Assembly (NCBI GenBank): GCA_016647705.1
Contig: CM028325.1
Coordinates: forward strand, 32,282,474-32,346,473
Length of the DNA: 64,000 bases
Source: Eucommia ulmoides
Taxonomy: Eukaryota > Streptophyta > Magnoliopsida > Garryales > Eucommiaceae
Reading direction: 5' to 3'
In this document: in pieces, positions 1 to 12,560 of the stretch
Position numbering within the stretch: position 1 is the stretch's first letter
Layout: each line of letters begins with the position of its first letter
Notes under the pieces: model-generated
The model's input: the letters and a program-made list of their open reading frames with translations, nothing else
Told to the model about the DNA's origin: nothing
Database searches by the model: none
Made by a program: the position numbers and the translations under genes

Positions 1-755
1 ATTATGCGAGATCCTCGGCTATAAGAATTGCTATGATAATACTTATATAAAAAAAAACATGGTGTTGTTTACTTCCACAAATATTGTTATGGCCAACTCC
101 ATCAGAAAGTAATAAAAGCATCATCTCTTATTTATTCTGATTTTTTACTGCAATTTTAATCCATGAACTATTGAAAATTTTCTTTTGTCAGGTTTATAAT
201 GGATGCATGACATTACATGTGGAATCATTACTCAATTATAATTTACCTAACAGCATACCGAAGATTTTTCACAAATTTACAACCACGTTTTTTAAAAATT
301 ACAGAAAAATATTCTAGGTATGGGTGATGCATTACATATCTTCTCATTTGAATTTTGATTTCTTTTGTAATGTAAATAAATAATAATCAAGTGGTTTATA
401 GCTTTACTTGGTATTCCTCGTACAATTAACTTTGCAGGTATGACCTTGTTGATTTCATAAGTTCTGGATCTCATGACTTATCTTAATACGGCATGGATGA
501 TTTTTTATTTGTATTGAAAATTTGTAACAGTTGAAGCTTTAGTTTTTGGTTATTCATGGTTTGTTATGGTATTGTGCTATGGTTTCGTACAACGATAGTT
601 AGATTTGTCTGGTTTTTGAAACATTTAGTATCCGAAAGTTTCTTCTCAAGTTTTTTTTTTTTATACCAAATTGCTAAGTGATTTAAACTGGGTTGCTGGA
701 CATTGAAGTCCACTAGTGTTATTATTCTTATTTTTCAAAATCTATTCGATAAACC
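1..755 (+). repeat. Copy 1 of an AT-rich repeated unit, truncated by the window edge
   Basis: This stretch matches 3374-4085 in the same orientation and 4120-4870 in inverted orientation. Shared landmarks include the segment around 'gttatggcca' followed by a run ending in 'agtaataaa', the segment around 'gacattacatgtgg', and 'ccactagtgttatta' near the right end. Divergence by eye is moderate, with many substitutions and small indels, so the copies are old. This copy continues past 755 into sequence that the other two copies lack, because they are joined to each other at that point. No coding potential is convincing. It is probably part of a transposable element of undetermined class. Confidence 0.6.
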
Positions 756-1959
756 ACATTTTTGGTCCCTTTATGGGTATTGAAACATTATGAGTTCACG
801 ATAGGTCGCGATAAGGATAATCATCATAAGGTTGTTTAAAATCTTATCACCTTGTCTTCTTGAGTTATATAGTAAGATCATTAAAGTTTTCTCATAACTC
901 TTGTAAACCAATATGTCTTATTAACTAACTATTTTTGTTGTTTTTTTGCTACAAAACTTAATTAGAACAACATCCAAAATGGGCAGCGAAATATTACAAA
1001 TGAGACTATTTGTATTGTTTCTAATACTTGCTACTCTCTAGAAGAACATTAGAGTTATATTTTGATAATTGAGTCTAATTTGTTCATATAATATTCTTGA
1101 TGTTCATGTGCTAATAATCAGTTGATTGTTGTTCATCTTGCAGGGATCGAGCATTTTCTGGGTTTAAGCCATTGATTGTCTTGAAGATGAATACAGATTG
1201 CTAGGTATCTGTTATGTAGAGCTTCTAATAGTTCTTCTAAGTATGCTTACACCTTTTGGATAAGACTACTTGGTTCTAGTCCTTGAATATCTTGCATATG
1301 TGTGGTGTGTTGTATATGTTTCAAAGATCCAAAAGAAGTAATGATATATCCAAAATATTAGACTTAAATAACATATGTAGAATTTGATTGTTATGCATAA
1401 ATATATAAGTTTGCCTAATTGCAAACATAAATTAACATAAGATAAAATCCTAAAAAATTAATAAAAAGAAAACCTTGTCACCCTATATATAAGCAGTAAA
1501 CTTGAGGGCATTGGTTATTGTGGAATTAACCAAATAGGTTAATGGATATCGAGTCGGATAAAACTCGCAAAATTTACCCAGAAAACCAGGAATGATTGGG
1601 TAGGTTTCCAACTGCCTTTCATAGCATTTTGCATTTAGCAAAATATATATTGCTCAATTTTGAGATTTTCTTTTTCACCACAACTATTAGGACGAGAGAA
1701 TAATTGTGCCTTAATAATTTCATATATTATTTTTTAGCTTATTTACTATACATGTTATTTATTGAGTTTAACTGTTAATTTTTAGTTGGAAGAGTACTCA
1801 TGAGGGAGGCCGAGATTTCTACCCTAGAACTACCTCGTTTACAAGCATCGATGATAATCATTATGAAACATCAATCAATTTTGAAGTGTTCTTAAGTGCA
1901 GATTATGCTTAATAATATATTAAGAATTTATGGTCTATTGACTATATAAATATACAAAG
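756..1959. other. AT-rich stretch, no gene recognised
   Basis: No long open frame, RNA gene or known element end is visible. It lies between copy 1 of the repeated unit and the left arm of the inverted repeat and may belong to the same element. Short ORFs here have no recognisable motif. Confidence 0.4.
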
Positions 1960-2645
1960 ACATATGCAATAATATATGATGAACACACAAGTGTTTTACT
2001 TTTAGAAAGTACTAGTAAATCTTTTTGAAAGTGGATAAGGATGGAAAACTAAAGTATATAGAAGTACAATGCTAAAAAAGACATTAATATTGTACATAAC
2101 TTCTTATTTGTTTTATATTTTTCTTTCGATCAATTAATTTTCATTATTTTTAAAGCTTACTTTGATTCTATTAATGTTTTTCACCTTAAGATGTGTAAGG
2201 AAACAAGTGGGACAAAACTCACCATTCTCTATTTCGTGAGAAAGAAAGTAAAGTCCAAAAGTTATTCCAATACATATACGAGGAGTAGCACATTCTCAAA
2301 TGCCATGAATAGTGAAAGCCGTGATATAGAGTGTATATTTTCAAGTATTTCACAATATCATGAGGGTTATAAAATATGCTTACTTGCTTGCTTAGAACTT
2401 AAATTATCCAAATATTATCATGTTTTACATGACTAGATAGAATGAAACCTTGTTTGTTTTGGTAATAGAAAAACCTTCGTTATCTTTTCTTAGATGGATG
2501 AAGAAAGAAAATTTAGATATTTGGGAGTATAGCGAAATTGATGATAAGCATGATGCACGACTCCTGTAGCATATTTAAGTGAGCCTTATGAATTTCTTTT
2601 CTTATTTGGTATATTTCTCTTTCCAATTGTGGTTCACTTTGTTGA

Positions 2646-2688
<43 letters not shown>

Positions 2689-2689
2689 G
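2646..2689 (+). repeat. (ATT)n microsatellite
   Basis: About 14 uninterrupted ATT triplets. The right inverted-repeat arm has a related but interrupted AAT/AAC run near 6676-6716, so the repeat predates the duplication and has evolved separately in each arm. Confidence 0.9.
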
Positions 2690-3153
2690 GGAGAATCTAG
2701 GAACATTGCAAACGACTTAAATGAATTTATACTATCTCGAAGAAGATGCCATGAAAATTTAAAAAATAGTGTTCGTTTATCAAAGTGTGGTGAAGCTAAA
2801 TTAGTGAATTTTGCTCTTAATGAAGGTAAACAATTGTAGTGATGTATAAAAAAGTAAATACTTTATGTGTTTTCATTCTTATAAAAATAAAATGATTGAC
2901 CTACTTAATGTGATTGGTTCTTGACATTACAAAAATAGATTATTTAGAAAACGATATTAAAAAAGACATCAAGAACTTTAGAGATTTGGTTGAGCTAGTT
3001 GTTGGTCTTTATCCTACAAAGAATAATTGTATTCATCATATTACATTGAATTTATTTTATCGACTTTGTGATGTAACAACACAAAAGACTGAAAAATTAT
3101 TACGATATATTCTAGTTTATTTTCGTTTAATTGAATATGAAATTTTGGATTAA
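2690..3153 (+). pseudogene. Unrecognised coding relic inside the left inverted-repeat arm
   Basis: Two open stretches look exon-like. The first (about 2690-2832) encodes RNIANDLNEFILSRRR and continues to a possible splice donor (gaag|gtaaac near 2825). The second (about 2926-3153) encodes a helical, Lys/Asp-rich segment ending in YFRLIEYEILD and a stop. The right arm preserves the first segment in the same frame over about 40 codons without indels but with an in-frame stop and many amino-acid changes, which suggests a formerly coding region now decaying. I do not recognise the family. It could be a transposase fragment or a captured host exon. Confidence 0.3.
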
Positions 3154-5314
3154 TATATTTATTGCATTTTTTTTTTCTCGGTTATGTATATTTTAGAAAT
3201 TTTGTTTATTTTGTTTTGATGAAATGTTATTTTTCGTGGAGTTGATTGGTACACTTATATTTTCAAAATCTGAGAATATCGATGCTTGAATGTTTCTAAA
3301 TTCGAGAAGCATATGGATATACATATAGGTGAAACTAACGTGATGGGATGGGAGTGAGACATAATAGATCCGTCATTATGCGTGATCTTTTTCTATACAA
3401 ATTACTATGTTAATACTTAGATCGAAAAATATGGTATTGTTTGCTTCCACAAACATTGTTATGGCCATCTCATTCATAAAGTAATAAAGTATAATCTTTT
3501 CTTTATTTTGATTTTTACTTCAATTTTAATCCATCACCTATTCAGATTTTTTTTCTTTCTTCAGTATCATAATGAATGCAAGACATTACATGTGGTATTA
3601 TTGCTCAATTATGATTAACTAATGCTATATCCAAGATTTTTCACAAATTTGCAACCACATTTTTAAATGTTGCCGAAAAATATTCCAGGTATGGATGATG
3701 CATTCTTTATCTTCTCATTTAAATTTTTATTGCTTTTGTAACGCAAATGAATAATAATCAAGTGATCTATACTTTTACTTGGTCTACCTTCTATAATTAA
3801 CTTTGTAGGCATGATCTTGTTAATTTCATAAGGACTAGAGCTCTTGTTTTGCCTTAATGTGTCATGAACAATTTTTTGCTTGCATTGAAAATCTACAACG
3901 GTTGAAACTTTGATTTTTGGTTATTCATGGGATGCTCTAGTGTAGGTTTTAAAAACACACATTATCTGAAAGTTTCTTCTCAAATCTTTTTTCCATACAA
4001 AATTGCGAATTGATTTAAATTGGGTTGTTGGACATTAAATTCCACTAGTGTTATTATTACTTTCCAGAATCCATTCGATAAATGTAATGAAATTATGAAA
4101 TATGTGATTTCATAATTTCATTAAATTTATCGAATGGATTCTGGAAGGTAAGAATAACACTAGTAGACTTCAATGTCTAATAACCAAATTTAAATCAAGT
4201 CGAAATTTGGTACAGGAAAAAAAAGATTTGTTAAAAAACTTTTGGATAATGTGTGTTTCAAAAACCTGACAAGTGTAACCATCATTGTGTGAAACCCTAA
4301 CACAACAATAGAGCATCCCATGCATAACAAAAAATCAAAACTGCAACCGTTGCAAATTTCCATTGCAAGCAAAATATCGTCCACACCACATTAAGACAAG
4401 ACATAAGCTCTAGTCCTTATGAAATCAATAAGATCACGTCTGCAAAGTTAATTTTAGGAGGTAGACCAATAAAGTTATAGATCACTTGACTATTATTCAT
4501 TTATGTTACAAAAGTAACAAAAATTCAAATGTGAAGATACATAATGCATCACACATACTTGAATATTTTTCTACAACTTTTAGAAATGTGAATGCAAATT
4601 TGTGAAAAATCTTCAGTATAGCATTAGACAGATCATAATTGAGCAATGATTCCACATTTAATGTTATGAAGTAACATTAAATGAATCTAACAAGAGAGAA
4701 AAACTCAATAGATGATGGATTAAAATTGAATTAAAAATCGGAATACGGAAGAGATGATGCTTTTATTGCTTTCTGATGGAGATGGCCATATCAATGTTTA
4801 TAGAAGTAAACAACACCATGTTTTTTTTATTTAAGTATTATCATAACAATTCATATAGTTGAGGGTCTCGCATAGTGACTAATCTATTATGTCCCACTCC
4901 TATCCCTTCATGCTAGTCTCGCTTATGTGCATATCCATAGGCTCCTCAAATTAGAAACATTCGAGTATCGGTAATCCCATATTTTGGGAATGTAATGGTA
5001 CCAATCAACTCCATTGAAAAATAACATATTCGTCAAAACAAAATAAACGAAATCCCTAAAATTTATATTATCGAAAAAGAGAAAATACAATCAGTATATT
5101 AATCTAAAACTTCAAATTCAACTAAGTAAAAATAAACCAGAATATAATGTAATAATTTTTTAGTTTTTTGGGTTGTTTCATCATAAAGTTGATGAAACAA
5201 ATCTAATATTATAGGATGAACACAATTAATCCCTAGAGGATGAAAGATCAATAACTAGCTCAACCAACTCTTTAAAGTTCTTGTGTATTTTTTAATACTA
5301 TTTTTTTACATCAC

Positions 5315-6440
5315 CTATCGTATTATAATACTTAAAAGTGGAAGACAATAGCTTCAAATGCATGAGAGTTAAGTACTAACTATCTCTTAAATCCTATTGA
5401 AATGTGAAATGAATGACGAAGATTAATTATTTTCACCATTAATATTCTATTAATTTTATTAATGTGAAATGGATGACCATGTATTTGTCTAAGTTAAATT
5501 TGAATTTATACTTCATATCAAATCTTAAATTCCACATTAATATATGTGGTAAAAAATGTGATTGGTCTTCCATTATTTTTTATTTTTATTTTTGTGTTTC
5601 TATTTTTGTTCCCTAAAAAATTAAGTCGAAGAAGAATTTATGTCCATATTACCTTATTTAGAATACGTTAATATTTTTTAGACTTAATTTTGAAAAAAAA
5701 AAATTGTTGATGTAATTTCGAAAAAAAAAAATGAAAAATCGTTTGTGGGTGTATGAAGACATTTATAATTAATTTTTTATTTGTAGGTGTATAAAGATTT
5801 ATATAATTATATTTTTTTGTTTAGGTTTGTATAGGCATTTATATAATTATATTTTTTGTTTGTGTTTGTATAAAGCTTTACATAATTATATTTTCGTTTG
5901 CGGATTTGTAAAGATGTATATAATTATATTTTTGGTTAGGAGTGTCTAAAGGTGTATATAATTACATTTTTGTTTGCGGTGTGTACAGGTAGATTGATTA
6001 TTTGAAGAGATTGTGGACAATAGAAAAGATAACACAAGAATTTTTTTTGACCAAATTAAATAAGTAAAATTGAAAAACAAATTTATTTTCTTACTATAGT
6101 ACAAATAGAAAAAATGAATTCGCAATCACATGGTTTTTATAAATTAAAATTATGTTTAACTATGATTTTATCATTCCAACAAACACTAAACAATACCCTC
6201 AATTTAAACTCATAAAATTAAAATATTCATAATGTTAATCAAAAACAAATATTACAATAAAGAAATCTTAAATTTTTTTGATGATCTAAATAATTCATAA
6301 TTAACTCACATAAATAATATAAAAAAAATATTAACTAATACAAAATTAAATTTATACAATTAACTAAAATGTTCATTTAAATTACTCTAAAATCTGAGCT
6401 TAATGCAAGACTAAAACTAATTTCTATTAAGTCAGGAAAT
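5315..6440. other. Insertion present only in the right inverted-repeat arm, with a tandem repeat
   Basis: Aligning the two arms by eye, the match breaks at about 5315 and resumes at about 6440. The extra DNA holds a degenerate tandem repeat at about 5745-5990: five to six copies of a unit of about 45-48 bp built on 'tataattatattttt' followed by a 'gtttg'-type segment. No terminal inverted repeat or target duplication was recognised at its edges. Confidence 0.45.
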
Positions 6441-7408
6441 AATTATATCAAGTAACCCAATCGTTTTATTTTATTTTTATAAGAAAGTAAATAAAGAAAT
6501 TATTAAATTTTTTATACATCACTACAAATTGTTTACTTTAAGTGACAACAAAATTAAGTAATTTAGTTTCACCACACTGTGATAAACAGACACCATTTTT
6601 TAAGTTTTCGTGGCATCTTCTTCCGGATTGTATCAATTATTTTAAGCCGTTAGCAATGCCCCTAGAATTCATAAATAATAATATTAATAATAACAATAAC
6701 AATAACAATAATAATAAAGTGAATTACTATTGAAAGAAGAAATATACCAAATAAGAAAAGAAAATCATTAGGTTCACTTGAATATGTTACAGAAGTCGTG
6801 TCCAGAGCTTAATATCTTGATTTTTTTAGGTCCATAATCATCATTTTCGCTATACTCTGAAATATCTAAATTTTATTTCTTCATCAATTTACACAAAGAT
6901 AACGAAGTTCTTTCTATGACCAAAACAAATGAGGTTTCATTATCTCTGATAATGTAAAAGATCATAATATTTGGATGATTAAAAGTTCTAAGCATGCAAG
7001 AATATTTTCTAACCCTCACGATAATATGAAATACTTGAAAATGTACATACTCTTTATCATTATTTTAACCAATCATTGCATTTGAGAATATGCTACCATG
7101 TATGTATTGGGATAACTTTTGGACTAACTTTCGTTCTCATGGAATAGCGATTAGTAATTTTTGTCCCACGTGTTCCCTAACACATCTAAATTTGAAAAAT
7201 ATTAATAGAATAAATGGAAGAATTAAAAATAATAAAAATTAATTGATCGAAGGAAAAAGAAAAAACAAATAAGGACCTATGCACAATACTAATATCTCTA
7301 TTAGCATTGTACTTCCATATATTTAAGTTTTTCATTTTTGTCCACTTTCGAAAAGATTTACTAGTATTTTCTAAAAGTAAAACATTTCAGTGTTTATCTT
7401 ATATTATA

Positions 7409-8622
7409 GGGCAAATTACTTTTTAGACCCTCTAAATATTGACACTTTCTATGTAGTCTAATAAGTTTTTCATTTCAGTTTAAACCCTTTAAGTATGTAA
7501 TCGATTTTAATTGGTCATTCTGTTAGTTTTTCTATCTAAACTAACAGAATATACATCATGTGCACTGCGTATGACTTTTTTTAAGGGATAAAATTGTCTT
7601 TTTATATTTTTATGTTTTTTATTTTATTATTTTCTCTTTCTCAGATTAATTCTCTGTCTCTCCCTCTTTCGTTTCTCACTCCATCATCATCTCTCTCTTC
7701 TTTCTCAGATCAATCCCCCATGTCCGGCTATGCGATGCCGACGCCGATATTCTCAAATTGCTGATGAATTGAATGAAAATAAAGGTAAGTATAAACTGAA
7801 ATCACAAATTGAATGAAAATAGAAAATATTGAATGAAAATAGAATGAAAATAGAGGTAAGTATAAACTAAATTCACAATTGAAAATAGCCCCCATTTCAC
7901 AAATTGAATGAAATAGAGGTAAGTATAAATTGAATTCACAAATTGTTCGAAACCTAGCACAGCAAAGGGAAGAAGATGATCGGTAGGAGAGAGAAGGACA
8001 CTTTACCAGTGTGCTGAGGTTCCCTTTTCGAGAATCGCCACAACTTCGATCAATCATTATCATAATGTTTAAGACTCACTCATCGTTGCTGTTTTTGTCA
8101 CCATATAGAAACAAAGTAGGCATACAATAGTTCTTCTCATCTCGAATTGGCTATTGGTGCTCTAGTCAATTAGTTTTACCGTTTATGACATTAAAAAAAT
8201 GTTGCTTATTGAATTCATCTTGGAGTTTACGGATGTGGATGACCTCTGACGAGGGTGACGAAGAAGAAATATCTGGCCGGAGAGAGAGTGAAGAAGAGTC
8301 TAAGGAAGGTGTGAGAAAAGGGGGGGACGAGAGAGAGAGTGTGAAATAGAAAGAAAAGAAAAGAAGAAAAAATAAACAGAAAAAAAAAAAAAAGAGAAAA
8401 GAAAAGAAAAAGAAGGAAAAAAAATGTAAAAAGACAATTTTACACCTTAAAAAAGTCATGTGCAGTGCACATGATATATATTCCGTTAGTTTGGATAAAA
8501 AACTAATAGAAGGACAATTTAAAATCGATTACATACTTAGAGGGTTTAAACCGTAACGAACAAATTTATTGGAATAAGCAGAAACGTGTCAATAGTTAGA
8601 AGATTTAAAATGTAATTTTTCC
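7409..8622. mobile_element. Mutator-like element with ~200-bp terminal inverted repeats (non-autonomous)
   Basis: The left end (7409-7608) and right end (about 8424-8622) are imperfect inverted repeats of about 200 bp. Paired landmarks are 'taaatattgacac' with 'gtgtcaatagtta', 'tgtaatcgattttaa' with 'ttaaaatcgattaca', and 'tgtgcactgc' with 'gcagtgcaca'. Long inverted ends of this size are typical of the Mutator superfamily. A clean 9-bp target duplication is not visible; the flanks tatattata and tattaacta share only a partial match. The interior has a CT-rich leader-like segment near 7630-7720 and a short tandem repeat of 'gaatgaaaatagaggtaagt' type at about 7770-7940. There is no transposase. 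The interior may be captured host sequence (Pack-MULE style). Confidence 0.65.
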
Positions 8623-10810
8623 TATTAACTATTTATTATAATCTATCTAACATATGTGTTACATTTAGTTTGCGAATTCTAGTAGATTAACTTATATTAG
8701 CTCTATTACCTAGTAATCTTTAGCTTGTACTAATACAAGTAACTTATTTGTTATAGATCTAAGAAAAGACAAAGTGCCAATAGACGAAGCGGAAGACTCA
8801 AAAAATTTGGTTGTGACTTCACCACCATAAGAGAGAGTGAAAACTTGCTGTCATTTTAGATCATCGTTCAATCCTCTCTTTTCCCGCATCAGATTATGTC
8901 CCTACAATGTGTGTCCCCCCCTCTTCCCGTATTAGATTATGTCCTCTCTGTTCCCATGTCAAATTTTGTCCCTGCAGCGCCTGTATCTTGGCCAAAACAA
9001 CATTTTGGCACACAATTAATGCTCTACTAGACAGAGGAGTAAAGTCACAACAATGTAGGAAGAATGATCATCAAATCAGTAACATAATAACTTGTTTCAA
9101 TCTTTACAAGAATGCATTTAACATTTGGTGGCAAATACATTAGGTTAAAGGCTTGTGACATACGCTTAATTTTAGGTATCAAGTCTGGGATTGAAATAAT
9201 CAATAGCAATTATGGCACAAAAGGGTCATTACAATTTGTGTAGAGAAACTATCTAGAATGTCTGCTAAAATTTACTGTTCGGATGATAAAAGAGATTGCT
9301 AAAGAGGTTGTTAAGGGTGATACAATGACATAAATCAATGACCTATTTTAACTCTTATGAATGGATGAGTTCAAGTCAGTCAAGAAGGTCGACCTGGTAA
9401 AAATATAACACTACCCAATCTCACGGGACTGCGATTTCGTGAAGAAGAGCACCTTGAAAGGATCGGTGGTCGGGGTGATTTCCTTATGTTCAAAAAATGA
9501 TGTAGGCCACAACTATTATCAAGAGGCTATTTGGTGCGAATTGTGACGAACACAACCTGAACTCTTAACAGATTGCCTAAACCCACCAGTGTAGCGGGAA
9601 CTGAGGACCATACCTCAGTTGATTGAGCTAAACATCGATCTCTTCCAGGGGTGGCTGGTGTTCTTGGTCGTTGGGGCTAAGAGGCGACACACTAACAATA
9701 TCTGGAATAGTGTATGCACTCCTCGCCTCTATCAGCTCCTTCTTTGTCAGTATAGTCTTCTACTTCTAAATTGTGGTGGATAGGGCCATGACAAAGGGGA
9801 TGGTACCTTCAGCCCCTTTAAGCACCGCGAAGGCCTAAGGAACCAAGAGAAACCCCTCTGGGAGGTCACCGTTGTCACCTCGCTCAGTCTTCAGTCTGCC
9901 CGCGGATCTCGAGATGAGCTTTCTTTATCACTCACTTTAGACCATTCAACCACCCTCTTTGGCATCGAGTTGACCAGAATCGCGCTGCTGAACTTAAGTG
10001 TCCAGGCTGGGGATGTAGGGAAGAACACCCTCCTCGAGTTCGTAGAGTGGCCACCTTGTCGGTAAGAAGGTGATTAAGTCATCTCCAACGATGCAGACTT
10101 AAAACTCAGGCTAGAGAATGAAGAAGAAGAGGATGAGGAAGAGAGTTCGATTAGTGCACGGTCCATGAAATGAAGAAAAGATAAAAAATGAGAAAATATT
10201 GCATACTGAATGCCAAACATTGTAAAAAACTAGATCTCTCAGAAAACATGTAAGTGAGAAATGAGGCGTTTGGACTCTTATATTTATAGGGGTGAGGAGA
10301 GAGGAGGCCAACTGTGGCCATCCAATGGCTTATCTTGCCTTAATCCGTGCGCCCATCAAAGGAAGGGGGACACATGTCACCCGTTTGACAGTTCCCCCCC
10401 GCATCGCTAAATAGAGCCCAACTGCAGTTCGAAGAGCAGTGTCGGGGTTGAACGAGAATCTCAAGCACCTCGTTCCTCACTACTCATGATTAGGGGGCAA
10501 CTGGTGTGGAAAATTTTTATCGCTCACCAAATATTGACCACAACCCACCACGTCGAACGAAAAATGGTGGTGGACTGGTCAATGTCCATCGCACTTGCTG
10601 ACTGGATCTCCTGAGGGTCACTCGAATGGCCCGTTCCGTTAACTGATTACTGACTAGTGACTAGAGAGTGGTCTTCGGTCTCGATACTACCTGCAATTTC
10701 CATTAACCGATTAGAGCCCAGGGGCTTTCCAACCACATCTTAACAAACATCGCCCAACGACCAACGTTGATAGGCTCTTCGCCTTGTGGTGGCCGCTAAA
10801 TAAGCGTTGT
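8623..10810. other. Unassigned sequence between the Mutator-like element and the solo LTR
   Basis: The part from about 9350 to 10800 is noticeably more GC-rich than its surroundings and is broken in every frame. It reads like eroded transposon internal sequence, but I could not identify a domain. An open stretch at 8907-9143 has no recognisable motif. Confidence 0.35.
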
Positions 10811-12560
10811 CACTTTCACCGCAAGCGTACGGATAAAGTTTTAGTATAGTGGACCTTTCGGTCAGGTATCGTATCCACAGGGATTGGTTGAGATTACTAT
10901 CGAATACCGCGATTATAATAACTCGACTTTATCTAGGCGACAAAAAATGTAATATAATTAACTAATACTAATACTAAAATACTACTTTAACTATACTAAT
11001 TACTAATATGAGATAGTTTTGAGAGAATAGGTTGTCTAGGGATTAGTTTCGTTTACGAATACGTGCTTAGTCTCGTTTCAGTTTATGTTAACGGCGTTCG
11101 ACTCATCTGACAATCTCGGTATCTAAAACTCCTCCGCCACCTCTCCCAAGTGTAAGACGGAGGATATAACGCAATTTTGTGTCAACGAAGAAGTCCCCCT
11201 CAACGTCTTAACGACCTTAGGTTGCGTGAGTCTTGCCTCAACCTCATTGATCGCACATAAAATCTCAGTTCGTAAACTCCCTCGCCACCTCTCCTAAGTG
11301 TAAGACAAGGGATATGATGTGACTTCGAATCAACGAAGAAGTCCCCCTCAACATCTTAACGACTTTAGGTCACGTGAGTCTCGCCCCAACGTCATGGATT
11401 TCGTGCGTTGTGTTTACCCTATTGACAATCTCCGTTCTAAAACTCTCTCGCCACTTCTTCCGAGTGTAAGATAAGGGAATACGCGACTTCGAATCAATGA
11501 AAAAGTCCCCCTCAACGTCTTAACGACTCTAGGCTATGTGAGTCTTGCCCCAACATTATAGATTGTCCACAATTCTTACCCCAACCGGGTTATAGGATTG
11601 TGGCGTTTGTTTATTCTAGTCCGAATCCGAGATTTGTCAAACCCCGTATTCTCTATATGTAAATCTAAGCAATATAAACAAATAATACGACATACAAAAT
11701 CAACATAACGAAGAACAATCACAACCAAAACACAAACTCAGCTAAACAACGTTTTCATAAATTATATTAATAATCCCTATACAACCTATATTCAGCCAAT
11801 GGACATAACCATATATACAATGTAAAATGGTGTAAACATGCTCAACAACTACCAAAATGAAGAAAATAAATAGAAGAAACGAGCGACTTAGCCTATATCC
11901 GAAGAATTGGCGCTAGAACCATCGAACGATCGCTTCCCTCTTCATCCTCCACCTCGGGTTGAGAGCTCTCCCTAAAAAATCTATAATCCTACTCCTAAAA
12001 TATGGCCTAAGGCCTTAGGGGCTGAAGAAGTCAGAAGAGAGGAGGAGAGAAGGGTATAAATAGGCCAAAAAATATCTAAAAAATATTTCCCACTATGCAG
12101 AGGTTTCCACCTAGGCAGAGGTATATTGGTTAAGGGTTTCGCCTAGGCGGTGGAGTCAGCGGTGGACGAAGAACACATTCTGCTGGATTTCCGCCTAGGC
12201 GGTGGAATTTTATCCTAGGTGAAGGGACTGCTTCCAACATTCTTCCTCTTTTCCGCCTAGGCGATGGTTCGTCAATAACAAAATGTGTTTTCTCTGCATC
12301 TTCTCCGCCTAGGCGGAGGTCTGGAAGCCTAGGTGGAGGGCTTCTTTCAGAATCTTGCCTCCTTGCTTATTTTTCCACCGTTCTCCGACCGTTCTTGATA
12401 GGAATTAATCGTTTATGCTCCGATTTCATATCTTTTCACCCCACGCATCTGTTTTAATACAAAAAGAATAAAAATATATTAAAACATATAAAAATAATTA
12501 TAAACGTACTCGAAAACTAACAAATTCAGTTTGGGAATATAGGGGTAATTTACACCTATC
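10811..12560 (-). mobile_element. Solo LTR of a Gypsy (Athila/Tat-like) family
   Basis: Read on the minus strand this resembles the LTRs at 17975-19466 and 23773-25252. It begins TGATAGGTGTAAATTACC (the others begin TGATAGGTGTGAAAAACC), contains several CCGCCTAGGCGG-type motifs (12105-12365 on the plus strand), and shares the 'gttaagac..gagggggac.tcttcgt' and 'cttacactcgg.agaggtggcg' segments, here repeated three times (about 11090-11570). It ends with an AAACTTTATCCGTACGCTTGCG-type segment that parallels the 3' end of the other LTRs. No internal region, primer site or polypurine tract adjoins it, so it appears to be a solo LTR. A matching target duplication was not found. Confidence 0.65.

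Larger units (their letters stand above)
1960..7407. repeat. Giant inverted repeat (foldback-like), centre near 4103
   Basis: The left arm (about 1960-4093) is repeated as reverse complement in the right arm (about 4113-7407). The centre is itself a hairpin: a stretch reading 'taatgaaattatgaaat' is followed within a few bases by its reverse complement, flanked by 'ccattcgataaa' and 'tttatcgaatgg'. Matching landmarks are 'acttttagaaagtactagtaaatc' type sequence at about 2000 against about 7360, the segment before the ATT microsatellite at about 2600 against about 6750, and the 3374-4085 unit against 4120-4870. The right arm is longer because about 1.1 kb (roughly 5315-6440) is present only there. 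The arms are clearly diverged, so this is an old structure. It could be two head-to-head transposon copies or a foldback-type element. Confidence 0.7.

Noticed and set aside
8166..8459. 97-codon Phe-rich minus-strand ORF
   Set aside because: It is the complement of an A/G-rich tract inside the Mutator-like element; no protein-like motif.
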